DNA of 64,000 nt. Source: Procambarus clarkii (lineage: Eukaryota > Arthropoda > Malacostraca > Decapoda > Cambaridae). Each line of letters begins with the position of its first letter. Position 1 is the stretch's first letter. This document shows positions 10,513-21,355 of the stretch, in pieces. The notes under the pieces are model-generated. The model saw only the letters and a program-made list of their open reading frames with translations, was not told where the DNA came from and made no database searches. Location of the stretch: positions 6,413,700-6,477,699 of the forward strand of contig NC_091228.1 of assembly GCF_040958095.1 (NCBI RefSeq), in the 5' to 3' direction. The position numbers and the translations under genes are program-made.

Positions 10513-11685
10513 GTAAGTTTGTCAGTGATTGGTGATTAAGCCCCCCTCCCCTCCTCTAAGGGGCGGCACGGACATGAATAGCCTGTAAGTTGGCAGTGGG
10601 TAGGAGTCTGAGTATGGGGCCTTCGTGAGGGTAGGTATGGGAACGTAATGGCTAAGGGAGATAAGGGGAGAAATACGGGGTAGGAAAGGAAATGTCCCTG
10701 TATGTTGGGGCATTTCTCCTCTCACTGGGTGTATATTCCTGTACGTTGGGGCGGCGCTCCCTTTAGTGGAAAGCTGAGCACTAAATACCCTGCAGTGGTC
10801 AAGGAATAGTGAGGGAGGGTGGTCATGGGTGATCCCTAAGGCTTCAGGATCCTCTCTAAGGCTTCAGGATCCTCTCTAAGGCTTCAGGATCCTCCCTAAG
10901 GCTCTAGTAGCCTCCTTAAGGCTCCAGAAGCCGCCCTAAGGCTTCAGGAGCCCCACTTAAAGTACTCTGTGCTGAACCCAAGGTTTTCGGTCAAGTATTT
11001 AGTGCTGCGAAGCCTTGAGAGTATGTAACTAGCACAACACAGTCTCCAGGTGCTCAGATGAGGCTCTGAAACAGTGAACGATGCACTTGATGCACTTTAC
11101 ACTATCGGGTAAATAATACTTGATACTAGTCATCTTAACACTTACAAATCTCATTATACTCTACCAGAAACTTGTAATGCCTCATGCCTTCAGTCTTATG
11201 TAAACAAGAACGGTGAAGGAACTTATAATGAAACGTGTAACTACCGTCTTCATTCTCTCAAAAACTGTTTTGACCATTTTAGCTGTAAACCTGTCTGTGG
11301 CTGTCTCTGTATGTCTTTCTGTGTCTTTGTCACCATGTCTCCCTGTCTCTCTGTTAGTCTGTGTGTCTGTCTGTCTGTCTCGTGCTTGCTCCCTCATCCT
11401 AATTCCGTGGCCAAATTCTCTTTTCCATTTCCAGGAGGAATTAAGGAGACTCCTCACAATTTAGAAGGGATATGGTATGTGTCTTGCACCTGATGTTCCT
11501 TTAGGCTAGCCAACTGCACAATACATTATAATCTCCCTTCCATATTAACTGGAATTATCACTATATATATTTTCACAGCACGTAAGTACCTTATCCCATT
11601 ATACTCCCTTCACTTTCCTGAAAGAAAAACAAAACGTCTCTCTATGGGAATGTACTAATGGGTAGCAATCTTTCCCGGACACCAG
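10513..11685 (+). other. Receptor intron with two simple repeats
   Basis: At 10840-10960 a unit close to CTAAGGCTTCAGGATCCTCT repeats about six times. At 11290-11395 TGTCTCTCTGTCTGTCTG-type runs occur. The start at 10526-10600 resembles a fragment of the SINE-like family seen at 16562 (GGCACGGACATGAATAGCCTGTAAG). A decoy acceptor followed by GAGGAATTAAGGAGACTC occurs near 11433, but the true exon E begins at 11686. Confidence 0.75.
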
Positions 11686-11937
11686 GAGGAGATCCAAAAG
11701 CTGGCGGCTCAGATGGAGTTCATGAAGATCGTCCACATGGAGATGAACAACCGCCACCTCAAGCCCAAGCCCGGCGGCTACTTCAGCGACAAGAACTCTG
11801 TGATCAACACGGCTCAGTCTCCAGGGGCCAAGACCAACCCTCCACCCCTACAGGCATCCAGGGCGTCGGAGGGCAGCAACGAGAACTCCTCCGCCAGACT
11901 GTCTCCCGCAGCAGAGCTGGCCTCAGAGAGGGTCTGA
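11686..11937 (+). CDS. GPR158/GPR179-like class C GPCR, last coding exon E
   Basis: The acceptor CCCGGACACCAG is followed in phase 0 by 83 codons and TGA. The exon opens [20 protein letters not shown], continuing the helix of exon D into a coiled coil, then [18 protein letters not shown], a strongly conserved-looking basic/Gly block. A low-complexity tail rich in Ser, Pro and Asn follows and ends ASERV. The tail is short compared with the very long tails of vertebrate GPR158/GPR179. An alternative downstream splice form with a longer tail cannot be excluded. Exons A to E together give about 283 residues. Confidence 0.92.
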   Translation, partial: EEIQKLAAQMEFMKIVHMEMNNRHLKPKPGGYFSDKNSVINTAQSPGAKTNPPPLQASRASEGSNENSSARLSPAAELASERV

Positions 11938-13036
11938 CTAGTTGCTCAGAGTGAAGAAGTATGGTTGTGAGCCGTGTCTATACCTAAGCTAATATACCTC
12001 CTCTATCAAAATTAAAAAGATAAATCATTACTAAAAACGGGGGGGAAGGGGGAGGGGAATGTAGGCGTGTAGTAGGACGGATAATTTTGTAAAAAGACAT
12101 AATATTCACTGTTTTAGCAAAGTTAATATAATGCATATATTGATACCAAGTTAGATAAAAAAAATCCAAGCAAATATTGTTTGAAAGTCACATTTAATTT
12201 CATAACCTATGAAGCAGTGTGTGTTGTGTGGGGTGGCAGTGTGTGTGTGTGTTGTTTACAACCATACTTGGTATGGTTCCGGGACCAGCACACAAAGCAC
12301 ACCTGTCATTAGTAAAGTTAATTGAATTACACACCTGATAAAACGCTTCACTGCCTTTTCGTAGTTCAGTACGAACTCTGTAAAGAATGCAGGTTAAAAC
12401 CAAACAATGCAGTAATTAGTTGTGTTTTTGTAAATGTCTACCAGTTTTAATACAGTGCTGCATTTTATCATATTAGTTATTAAACACTTAAATCCTGAAA
12501 CTGAGTTATATACTTTAATATATTAAATAATTGCAGTGTCTGTTAATAGCATATAAGAGCATTGAAACATCAGAGCTAAACACTGTACGTATTGAATTAT
12601 CGTAGTAACTCTAGCAAAGATGTGTTTCCCCGCGGGTGTAGGAATAATATTAGTTTACTGTAACAAAACAGTTTATCGTTCAGATCAGTATTAAAGATAA
12701 TAAGCAGTCCGAATTCAGTGATAAGAGTTCTTCAATGGTGCAGGGAATGTTATGAAAGGAGTCAGTCTATAAAAGTCAAGTTAAGGTAGTCCCTAATTAG
12801 AAAGAGTCCCTTAATTAATTTCAACTTTTACTCACCCCATTTAAAGTCCCATTTTGGTAGAGGCCAAGGCGCTGCACTCTCAAGTCTTACACATAACACG
12901 AAGGTAACTGTGCATGCTTAATTTCGGTCCATCACCGAACCACAAACTTGTAATTATTCGAGGCTAAAGTCTGTAGACTAACAAGAGAACCACTGAGAGT
13001 GCAGACGAGGAGTCATAATAACGTGGCTGAAATATG
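11938..13036 (+). other. Probable receptor 3' UTR and flank
   Basis: AT-rich sequence following the stop, without repeats except a short GT run near 12235-12252. No canonical AATAAA was found on the plus strand in the part inspected (an ATTAAA occurs near 12692), so the transcript end is uncertain. Confidence 0.5.
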
Positions 13037-13188
13037 TTGACCAAACCACACACTAGAAAGTGAAGGGACGACGACGTATCGGTCCGTCCTGGACCATTCT
13101 CAAGTCGATTGTGACAATGACTTGAGAATGGTCCAGGACGGACGGAAACGTCGTCGTCCCTTCACTTTCTATTATGTGGTTTGGTCAA
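13037..13188. mobile_element. Foldback MITE-like hairpin, 152 bp
   Basis: Nearly perfect inverted repeat. The left arm begins TTGACCAAACCACACACTAG and runs through GACGACGACG and GGTCCGTCCTGGACCATTCT. The right arm mirrors it and ends TATGTGGTTTGGTCAA. The loop is only a few bases around 13110. The same arm sequence recurs alone at about 24880-24955, so it is a dispersed foldback family. No protein is encoded. Confidence 0.88.
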
Positions 13189-13442
13189 GAACCATTGAGT
13201 GTGTTATGTTGTGGGTCACATGGAGAGTGGAGTGCCTCAGCCGGGCCAGATTACCTCACACCCTCACACAAACTATCCCGTTTTGGTAGACACACTTTTG
13301 ATGGTCCGTCGACTTGAGTTTTGACGGACCGGTTTGCAACTATGCTTCTTCACCTACATGAGCAGAACCCTGATTGATTACTCTGAATTACAGGTTAAAC
13401 TTTTTGCAGACGATGAGTCACAATAATGTGGCTGAAGATGTA

Positions 13443-13501
13443 TAATGACCAAACCACAGGAGGATTTTCTCCTCATCTTGTGGTGTCTGGTTTGGTCATT
13501 A
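13443..13501. mobile_element. Short foldback relative, 59 bp
   Basis: TAATGACCAAACCACA at the left is mirrored by TGTGG...TTTGGTCATTA at the right, with an inner GGAGGATTTTCTCCTC hairpin. The ends match the larger 13037-13188 family (GACCAAACCACA), suggesting an internally deleted member. Confidence 0.75.
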
Positions 13502-13914
13502 GGTTAAACTTTTTTGTGTAAAACCTTGATGCGATATCCTGTCGAGGAAGTCCACCGATATTAAGGTTTTGGTATCAGTAAACTACAGAAATTGATGTTG
13601 CATTGTGACATTACTTATTCTGCTGCCAAATGAGGTCAAGGAGATGTTACTAACCTGAGCATTAAGTAGAAAATCCTAATGAAGTGTCATTAAGTCACAG
13701 ATGATAATCTGTAACCTAATGACGATTCCCCAAATCCCATTCATTTCTGCAAAGTCAACTTTATTCCCAATAAGGGAAACAGATTCCAGTTATATTGCTC
13801 ATTGCATAATAAGTTATGCAGTAAAAGACAAAATATTAAAATAGGCGATGGAGGACAAGCGAGCAAACATTCCAGTCAGACATTCCTTACATGCCAGCAG
13901 TAGACGGACACAAG
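13502..13914. other. Unassigned AT-rich sequence
   Basis: No gene, RNA or element recognised. Confidence 0.5.
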
Positions 13915-14413
13915 AGCCGCCCCTGGGGGGACGGAAGAGCTCCCCCTGGAGGGACGCAAGAGCCTTCCCCTGGAGGGACGGAAGAGCTCCCCCTGGAGGG
14001 ACGGAAGAGCCCCCCATGGAGGGACGCAAGAGGCTTCCCCATGGAGGGGCGCAAGAGCTCCCCCTGGAGGGACGGAAGAGCTCCCCCTGGAGGGACGGAA
14101 GAGCCCCCCATGGAGGGACGCAAGAGCCTTCCCCCTGGAGGGACGGAAGAGCTCCCCCTGGAGGGACGGAAGAGCCCCCCATGGAGGGACACAAGAGGCT
14201 TCCCCATGGAGGGGCGCAAGAGCCTTCCCCCCATGGAGGGACGCAAGAACCCCCCCTGGAGGGACGCAAGAACCCCCCTGGAGGGACGCAAGAACCCCCC
14301 TGGAGGGACGCAAGAACCCCCCCTGGAGGGACGCAAGAACCCCCCCTTGGAGGGACGCAAGAACCCCCCCTGCAGGGACGCAAGAGCCCCTCCTGGAGGG
14401 ACGCAGAGCTCCC
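13915..14413. repeat. 22-bp minisatellite, about 22 copies
   Basis: The unit is CCCCCTGGAGGGACGCAAGA with variants (ACGGAAGAGCT, ATGGAGGGGCGCAAGAG). Higher-order repetition is visible: a block with the GAGGCTTCCCCATGGAGG variant near 14030 recurs near 14190. Long open frames on both strands through it are artefacts. Confidence 0.96.
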
Positions 14414-15552
14414 TCAGTCTCCACAGTGCATCCAACGTGATGTATAATGTGCCGTACGTACTCACACTAATGAGTGAAGGAACTGTTTTAATCACTCGGC
14501 AAATACTGACTTGCGAGGTTATAGACTTAAGGAGGAATTGCTATATAGGTCTCTCGAGAAACGGCCTACTTTAACAAAGTGAGGGATCAATGAGACTGTG
14601 TTGGAAGGTCTCTGAACTAGACAAGGGTTCGTCGGGACCAAAGACAGAAAAAACTAATATTTTTTAACTGGACACATTTGTAGCTGACGCCGCATTTAAA
14701 GTTCATGAATTTTTTATTTTATATAATTATTTTGTGTTTGTACTTGGCCATGCAAATTGGCATGGAACTTTTGTTATTCCAATTAGTATTTTGTTGTATT
14801 TTGGATTCTTAGTAGGAGAGATTTAAGGATGGCTGGTTTACCATCCTAAAACATGAAAGCCGTGAAACTGATGACTTGCTATATATAATACTTGAACTGA
14901 CTGACCATGGGAAATGAACAATTTTCTACAGATAACCTGAGCCCCAAAATGTTTCCTGTGTAACAATTGAGTAGATAAGTGTATATTTTCTTTGGTCGAA
15001 GTCAGTTCATTTTCTCTGAAGAAGATCCTGTCATAGAAAACAGATCTTTTTCAGGAGAAACTCGAGAGGATTACCATACTACTGTCGAAGTAATATGGTA
15101 ACTTTGGGTCATTGTCAAAATGTCTATACCATCAGTGTTCAATGTCAAATTTGTCGTTTGTTTTATCCTAACAAAAATGAGAGCATAAATATTAAGAAGT
15201 ATAGTCATATCTGAGCCTGTTGTTACGCTGCATGGGTAGTGAGTCTTGTACAATGTATATCGCCTGGTTCAACCTTCTAACTTTAAGGACGTAACAATTC
15301 CTGTTGAATGGATTCCATATGTTTAGATTTAAAGTAACAAATAAAAGATCACCATGTTTGGTTTTCTTTTCCTGCCATCAGACTGATATAGATGTTTTAA
15401 CTTATTATTACTGACACGAATGATTTATTGATCATTCTTATGATCATTCACTAATTATTGATCATTGATACCTGAAAATAAGATTTAAGAATCTCAAGTT
15501 GATGTCCCATAGTCGCAGTTAATGAATTAGTTATCGATACCCTGACCCCAAG
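14414..15552. other. Unassigned AT-rich sequence
   Basis: No exon with flanking splice sites or known repeat recognised. A small inverted TTGATCATT / AATGATC cluster lies near 15424-15465. Confidence 0.5.
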
Positions 15553-15608
15553 TAATTAAGTAATTATCAAAAGAGGGCACCAAGCCCAAGAGGCCATCGA
15601 CAACAGTT
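15553..15608 (-). mobile_element. 3' tip of RNase H LINE (family B), minus strand
   Basis: TAATTATCAAAAGAGGGCAC with CCAAG.CC.AGAGG matches the 3' end of the RNase H LINE copies (compare 45330-45375 and 48150-48180). Only the tip is present. Confidence 0.5.
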
Positions 15609-15621
15609 TACTTGCTCCCAG

Positions 15622-15846
15622 GTAGGGAGCCGAGCGGACAGCACGCTGGACTTGTGATCCTGTGGTCCCGGGTTCAATCCCGGGCGCTGGCGAGAAACTA
15701 TGGGCAGAGTTTCTTTCACTCTATGCCCCTGTTACCTAGCAGTGAAATAGGTACCTGGGTGTTAGTCAGCTGTCACGGGCTGCTTCCTGGGGGTGGAGGC
15801 CTGGTCGAGGACCGGGCCGCGGGACACTAAAGCCCCGAAATCATCT
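15622..15846 (+). mobile_element. tRNA-derived SINE (family 1)
   Basis: The head is tRNA-like: an A-box region (GAGCCGAGCGGACAGC) and a perfect B-box region (CCCGGGTTCAATCCCGGGCG). These are followed by an unrelated body with CCCCTGTTACCTAGCAGTGA, GTACCTGGGTGTTAGTCAGC and a tail ending TCATCTCAAGATAAC. A body fragment recurs on the minus strand at 25737-25803. RNA polymerase III transcription is implied by the boxes. It is not a functional tRNA because the cloverleaf does not close after the B arm. Confidence 0.85.
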
Positions 15847-16561
15847 CAAGATAACGTATTTACTGTTAGGTGACTGTATACCACCCTATCAGGTGTAAAA
15901 TGGCCACTGCCTTTTGCCACTTCTCGTCCTGTCCATGAATCTAACCACAGTCCATGTGGCAGAGAGTGCCAACTCTATAGAGCCAGAGCCAGTGAGAGTG
16001 CTAACATAGAGCCACATTACTCCTTACAGAGAAACCATACGTATGAATGACCTAGGTGGAAATTGTAACATAAATGTTATATATTTTCCTATATGCTATA
16101 GTAGCAAATGTGTTTTATAAAGCCACTAAATTTGTGCAGCGTTTTTAGCGATAATAGGGCTACTTAAAGCACAGCTTGTTAGCTATGTAATACATTTGGA
16201 AGAAAATTAAAGATGTTGAGGCAACAAATAGTTTGTGATATACATTATTCTCTGTAAATATATTTGAAAATACAAATGTGCATTGTACATTTCTTCGTGC
16301 ATTCCAAATGTCATTAAAATGTCATGCATGTAGTGTTTATTTTAAGGCATTGTCCACGTTATGACACAAATGACTTAAGCCACAATGGAAAGAGCACACA
16401 GTGTTCACGAAGACTTGACATTACAAATACACAAATTAGTACGAAAGTGTTGAAGTATTCGAACACTGTTTGTGGGGAAAGATACAACAGAGGCTGGTAA
16501 CATTAGAGAAACGGGACCTCATGCACCCTCGATCACCCGTACATATTGTAGCAACCACACA
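15847..16561. other. Unassigned AT-rich sequence
   Basis: No gene or element recognised; the region contains ordinary AT-rich sequence. Confidence 0.5.
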
Positions 16562-16738
16562 AGATTGATTGATGAAGATTAAGCCACCCAAGAGGTGGCA
16601 CGGGCATGGATAGCCCGTAAGTGGTGGCCCTTTCGAGCCATTACCAGTATCAAGAGCTGATACTGGAGATCTGTGGAGGCGCAACTGCACCCTGCGTGAC
16701 GGGAGATGTCTCCCGGACCAAGTGGTGACCAAATGGTG
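16562..16738 (-). mobile_element. SINE-like repeat (family 2), one orientation
   Basis: Contains AAGCCACCCAAGAGGTGGCA, CGGGCATGGATAGCCCGTAA and GGAGATCTGTGGAGGCGCAA, ending in GACGGGAGATGTCTCCCGGA. An inverted partner lies at 16978-17160 and further fragments at 37556-37612 and about 10526-10600. The encoded potential is nil. The two inverted copies could pair in a transcript over a roughly 240-bp spacer. Confidence 0.75.
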
Positions 16739-16977
16739 GTGCCGGACTGGGCAACCACACAGACAGACGAAGGGAAATTGAGGGAAGGTAGAGGGGATGC
16801 GCTAATGCTTGAGAGAGAATAGATAAATCTAGAAGGCATATGAGAAAAGAAAGAAAGGAGAAGGTAACTAGCTATAAGTTCATTAAATATTCCCATCTCA
16901 CAGGATGGTTAGTTATACATGGAATCAGGGGATAAAATACCAGCCTCAATAAAAAAAAAATCAACTGTGACTAACAA

Positions 16978-17160
16978 GAACACCACTTACGGGCTATTCA
17001 TGCCCGTGCTACCTTTTGGGTGGCTTAATCCTCATCAATCAATCACAAGAAACAAGGGATACATCTCCCGTCACGCAGGGTCCAGTCGCACCTCCACAGA
17101 TCTCCAGTATCATCTATTGATACTGTTAATGGTTCAAGAGGACTACCACTTACGGGCCTA
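16978..17160 (+). mobile_element. SINE-like repeat (family 2), inverted partner
   Basis: CTTACGGGCTATTCATGCCC, GGGTGGCTTAATCCTCATCA, ACATCTCCCGTCACGCAGGG and CCTCCACAGATCTCCAGTAT follow in order, the reverse complement of the 16562-16738 copy, with small internal changes. Confidence 0.75.
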
Positions 17161-17229
17161 CCTCAAGGTAACAATCAGGTGAGAACATAAAATATAAGGC
17201 TGATCTATTAGCCTCCGTTAGCAAAATCC

Positions 17230-18100
17230 GGGTACAGCATAAGAATATCTTCCAATATTCCTAAGCGTATGAAGTAATTACAGAGTTCAAAGTACCTTAT
17301 ACCATTTGGTCTGAAGTCACTTATAACAGGGCAATCACAGATATAGTGTTGGTGAGTATGTCCCAGCTCTTGTTCACATAGTTTACAATTGGAATATTCA
17401 CCATTGGGGGCTATTCATTACCTGCAGCCACCTGTGATACATATCGATATCCTAGCCTAATTCTGGCAATTACAATGTCACACTGTCATTGTGACACTAG
17501 TGGAAGTTTTATGCTGTCCGTTCATATAATTCTCGATTCTAAACATGTTTACTTAGTTTAGTTCATTAATTATGCACCCCATATATCATCTTGTGGGCGG
17601 TAGTGGAAAAGGTTATAGAGGCACATAAACATGTCATAGCTCTTTATACTCTTGCTTTCTGGCTTTTGTGTGTCAGTGACTGCTCTTCTGTCTTCCCTAA
17701 TTTCCTAAAATATTGCGGCTTTGACAGAAGAGATTGGAATGCCCATATCCCACTCAACTTCAGGCTTATCACATTCAGTTTTAGCTGCCTTGTTTGTGTC
17801 ATCATGCTGGACAACACCTATATGAGAAGGTATCCATACAAATGAGACTTTGAAACTCCTACTGTTTGCAATAATAATGTTGTTTATAATGGAAGTTACA
17901 ACTACAACCTTTTGAAGATCAATGCTAATTTTATCTAGATAATGTAATAAACGAAAGTTTTCTATGTCAACAGAAGGGCAGAAATATAAGCTACACTTTA
18001 AATACTTGTCATAAATATAACTGAAGTGAAAGCGAAGATATATGCATTTGATACTGTACAGTTTCTTGATGGCTTGCTCTAAGAGTGTGAAGCCCTTCAC
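17230..18100 (-). pseudogene. Decayed RNase H-containing LINE fragment (family E)
   Basis: The minus-strand frame 18100-17705 encodes an RNase H tail: SFKVSFVWIPSHIGVVQHDD then TNKAAKTECDKPEVEWDMGI. Retrotransposon RNase H domains end with this FxWxPSHxGxxxNxxAD pattern. Further downstream on the same strand, around 17470-17340, IARIRLGYRY and a decayed Cys/His segment follow with many stops, the usual order in these LINEs. The copy is 5'-truncated and dead. The 38930-39345 fragment carries the equivalent terminal zinc-knuckle segment of a similar element. Confidence 0.65.
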
Positions 18101-18720
18101 ACCAGCCTATAAATTGTGTAATTTATTTCCATATATGCTAATTAACCTTAAAATCTATATGTCAGAAGGAAGGAAGATGTAGACGTTAATGTGACAACAT
18201 TTCAAGAAATATCTCTCTCTTTAAAGTTAAATAATACAATCCTATCGCCGGTGTCCGGACACATGGAAGCTACTTAGGTATCAGTGGCCAGCCAGGTGGA
18301 GATCACAGGCTGTATAATACTGATAAATTATGTAATTCACAGAGATACGTTGATAAATATTAATGTTTTATATTTTATTAAAAATACAGATATATACTTT
18401 GTTTCATACGTTAAATGTAACAATATTTCAGTATATATTATATAAGCATAGTATATATAATTCAGTATATACAATATATAATAAGAGTGTCAGACCACGG
18501 AGGAAGAATTGAAACAGGAATTTCCTTTAGTACTTTCTTATATTAATACATGTTCAGAGCGAACCATTCCTTCTGAAGATGTATTAATATACGAAAGTAC
18601 TTAGAGCATTCTATTGTGGTTTTAATATTGAACAATTATACATATAATTGTATGTATATGTATGTAATACATATATCCGAAATAGTCAAAATATTAGTGT
18701 GCGATGTGATTAATGTAAGG
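18101..18720. other. Unassigned AT-rich sequence
   Basis: Contains TATATA-rich stretches (18430-18480, 18640-18670) and a short inverted pair, ACTTTCTTATATTAATACAT near 18532 against ATGTATTAATATACGAAAGT near 18579. No gene recognised. Confidence 0.5.
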
Positions 18721-18730
18721 GGGATATTGG

Positions 18731-18852
18731 GTGTGCCTCGTATCCCCTACAACAACAAGAAGTTCGAGAGCGATGAGGCCGCCACCTACTAGCTTCAGGA
18801 TGTCGTCGAATCTAAATCAACAATATACTACCGCCGCTACTTTCTCGGAAAC
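18731..18852 (+). pseudogene. Possible exon remnant with in-frame stop
   Basis: One frame reads VPRIPYNNKKFESDEAATY, stop, LQDVVESKSTIYYRRYFLGN, followed at once by a good donor (GTAAGTACC). GC content and codon-like composition differ from the AT-rich surroundings. The end, YYRRYFLG, resembles the YRKHFLGKEH region near the start of Rap-GAP domains as I remember it, but the similarity is short. The TAG codon, the lack of a clear pyrimidine tract upstream and the absence of a following exon argue for a broken or mispredicted exon. Confidence 0.3.
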
Positions 18853-18883
18853 GTAAGTACCTGCCGTTTTACTTCTCTCACCC

Positions 18884-19012
18884 TGCCTAGCCTGGCCTGG
18901 CCTGACCTGGCCTAGCCTAGCCAGACCTGACCTGGCCTAGCCTTACCTAGCCTAGTCTGACCTAGCCTAGTCTGACCTGGCCTAGTCTGACCTGACCTGG
19001 CCTAGCCTTACC
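18884..19012. repeat. CCTAG/CCTGG pentamer-rich repeat
   Basis: CCTAGCCTGGCCTGACCTGG units in irregular order over about 130 bp. Confidence 0.85.
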
Positions 19013-19617
19013 CAACACTAATCACCACACGTGACAGCCCAAACGAATCGCAAATAAGTACACGTAACAAGTCATATGCTCGGACACTCTTTCACCTTGG
19101 GGACTGAGTGGTAACTATTGTATAGAAGAGCCGGCTCCCTGAGAGTGGTAAGAGGGCGTGATAAGAGGCTAACGTGTGGTCTTGAAGGAAGTCGATAAGG
19201 CAGACAATTTTCAAAAGGAAGGGCAGCATAACGAGCAGACAGGAATGGACAGACAGTCGGTTATCCCATAATGTGTAATACGCCCCGCACAGCATGGGTG
19301 GAGTGGGGGGGGGGGTTGTAGCAGGGCACAGTATGGTGATGGTGTGGGTGAAGTACACACCCACTGAATTCCTGCCATCAATAATTGTTTTCATAACCAT
19401 TAGAACAATGGCATCCCTCCAGCCACCATCCTTCCACTGACCCCCTCCTCTGGTCCTCCACCCCAGACAATAACCCCCCACACCCCCTCTCCCTTCCAGA
19501 CATCAGCATGTCAAAATCAGTACAGGGTACCATAAAGTGTTTAAACTATTTAAACTAAGTCATTGTGTATCTCAAGGTATCTTAATTCATTTGAAAGTGT
19601 ACATGTGCATTCGTTCA
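19013..19617. other. Unassigned sequence
   Basis: Includes a poly-G run at about 19304-19315. No supported gene. Confidence 0.5.
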
Positions 19618-19790
19618 TATACTCGCCTAATTGTGCTTGCTGGGGTTGAGCTCTGGCTCTTTAGTTCCACCTCTCAACCGTCAATCAACAGGTGTACAGG
19701 TTTCTGAGCCTATTGGGCTCTATCATATCTACACTTGAACCTGTGTATGGAGTCAGCCTCCACCACATCACTTACTAATGCATTCCATTA
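19618..19790 (-). mobile_element. LINE family C 3'-end fragment
   Basis: TACTCGCCTAATTGTGCTTG, then GTCAATCAACAGGTGTACAG, GGGCTCTATCATATCTACAC and GTCAGCCTCCACCACATCAC, the same order as 1311-1545. It is cut off where the next LINE tail begins. Confidence 0.8.
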
Positions 19791-19817
19791 GATATAATCA
19801 TATATGATTACACATAT

Positions 19818-20445
19818 ATGGGACCAAGGGACCTAGTCTATGGAACTCACTCCCTAGTGAATTGAAAAACTGTAAAACTTTTGCCTTATTTAAAAGCAAA
19901 ACCAAAAAGTACCTAACTTCATCTTCTTAGTTTCCTACACTGAGCTTTAAATTTGCTCTGTACCTAGTGTTACCCAATCTCCTATTTTTTATGTAATATC
20001 AAACAACCTTATCATTGTGTTCATTGCTGTCTTCTTTTATGTACTAGCCATATGCTGTATTGTGACTACCAATTTTTGTTAACTACCATTCAAGCTGTCA
20101 TTGCAATCAATCTTATATTGTTTCTGCTGTATTGTGCCTACCAATTTTTTGTCAACTACCATTCAAGCTGTCATTGCAATCAATCTTAGCTACCTATGTG
20201 CTTTAATATACTGTACCTACAATTTTCTCTCATCTTTTTTTTTTTCATTTCATGTAATCTGTTATCATTTTTTTGTCTATAAATTTTGCAAGTATTTACC
20301 TCCTTAAAATTTTCTTAGATTAAGGACCTGCCCGAAACGCTGCGCGTGCTAGTGGCTTTACAAGACTGTAATTACCATATTTGTATCCTCACATTTCTTA
20401 TGTACATTCTTGTATATGCATAAATAAATAAATAAATAAATAACA
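19818..20445 (+). mobile_element. LINE (family A2) 3' end with A-rich repeat tail
   Basis: The plus strand first encodes the LINE C-terminal end (PSLWNSLPSELKNCKTFALF, then KSKTKKYLTSSS and stop). A 3' UTR follows containing the conserved block GCCCGAAACGCTGCGCGTGC and TAGTGGCTTTA, and the copy ends in an ATAAATAAATAAATAA tail at about 20420-20442. Within the UTR a segment around GTGACTACCAATTTTTGTTA is duplicated (20057 and 20134). The body of the same subfamily is at 47160-48640. Confidence 0.8.
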
Positions 20446-21055
20446 TAATCATAATCATTCCATACACATAATCATATATGTGTACGTCAACGTATACATA
20501 CATGCGTATATATACCTCATATTAAAATACTGATGAACGAATGACCATGAACAAATTAATTTATAATTGTAGCATTATATATAATTTAATAGACTAATTA
20601 CATGTTTATACATTTGAATGGTCCAGACAGGTGGCCAGCCTTGGACATATACACTTCTGGTAGGCACAATGACCTCATGTTAGACCCTTGATAGATTATG
20701 TGAGAGAGAGAGAGAGCTGGGGCAGGGAGGTGCGTGCCCCAGGGAGATAATCCATGCCCATGCCCCGCCTCGAGGTCAGTTCTCGAGTCACACCAAGAAT
20801 AACAATCGAGCAAGTTGTCCTGACCAGGATGTGGCATATTAGGGAGGGTTGAGGAATAGGAAGCTTGTCTGATAGGGCTCTTGGCAAGCAGCTCTCCCTC
20901 AGTCTACCTAGCTATATGGAAGAAATGTATCTAGGCCCTCCTCCCCCCTGCCTATTCTCTCTCCCCCACCTTTCCTCCCTCCTTCCCTCCCCCTCACTGG
21001 TGAGAGAGTAGGAGTGTGAGAGTGGTTAGAGAACTCGTAGTTCTCACGCTCGTGA
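20446..21055. other. Unassigned sequence
   Basis: Contains a short GA run at about 20702-20716. No gene recognised. Confidence 0.5.
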
Positions 21056-21355
21056 AATTGTCTGCGACCCTGGAGGAGTAGAGCGGTGGGGGGGGTGAAA
21101 GTAGGTGACGATGGAGGAGTAGAGGGGAGCATTATATGCAGTGAACGTAGGTGTCTATGGAAGAGTACATCATAGAGGAGGGTGAAAGGAAGGTGACAAT
21201 GGAGGAGGAGAAGGGAGGGGGTGTGAAGGTAGGTGATGATGGAGGAGTAGAGGGGAGGAGGGGGGCAAAAGTAGGTGTCTATGGAAGAGTACATCATAGA
21301 GGGGGGTAAAGGTAGGTGGCGATGGAGTAGAGCAAAAGGGGTGGGGGTTGAAAGT
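21056..21355. repeat. GATGGAGGAGTAGAGGGGAG-type degenerate minisatellite
   Basis: Imperfect units such as GTAGGTGACGATGGAGGAGT and GTAGGTGTCTATGGAAGAGT, the latter with TACATCATAGAGG occurring twice. They alternate over 300 bp. Purine-rich plus strand. Confidence 0.8.

Noticed and set aside
11433-11460. Acceptor TTTCCATTTCCAG followed by GAGGAATTAAGG
   Set aside because: Looks like the start of the last receptor exon, but reaches a stop within ten codons. The 11686 exon gives the conserved continuation in phase 0.
13814-14574. Several long open frames on both strands
   Set aside because: All cross the 22-bp GGAGGGACGCAAGA minisatellite and show only repeat-derived peptides.
15640-15700. Functional tRNA gene at the SINE head
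   Set aside because: Only the 5' half and B-box are convincing; the acceptor stem cannot be closed and a SINE body follows.
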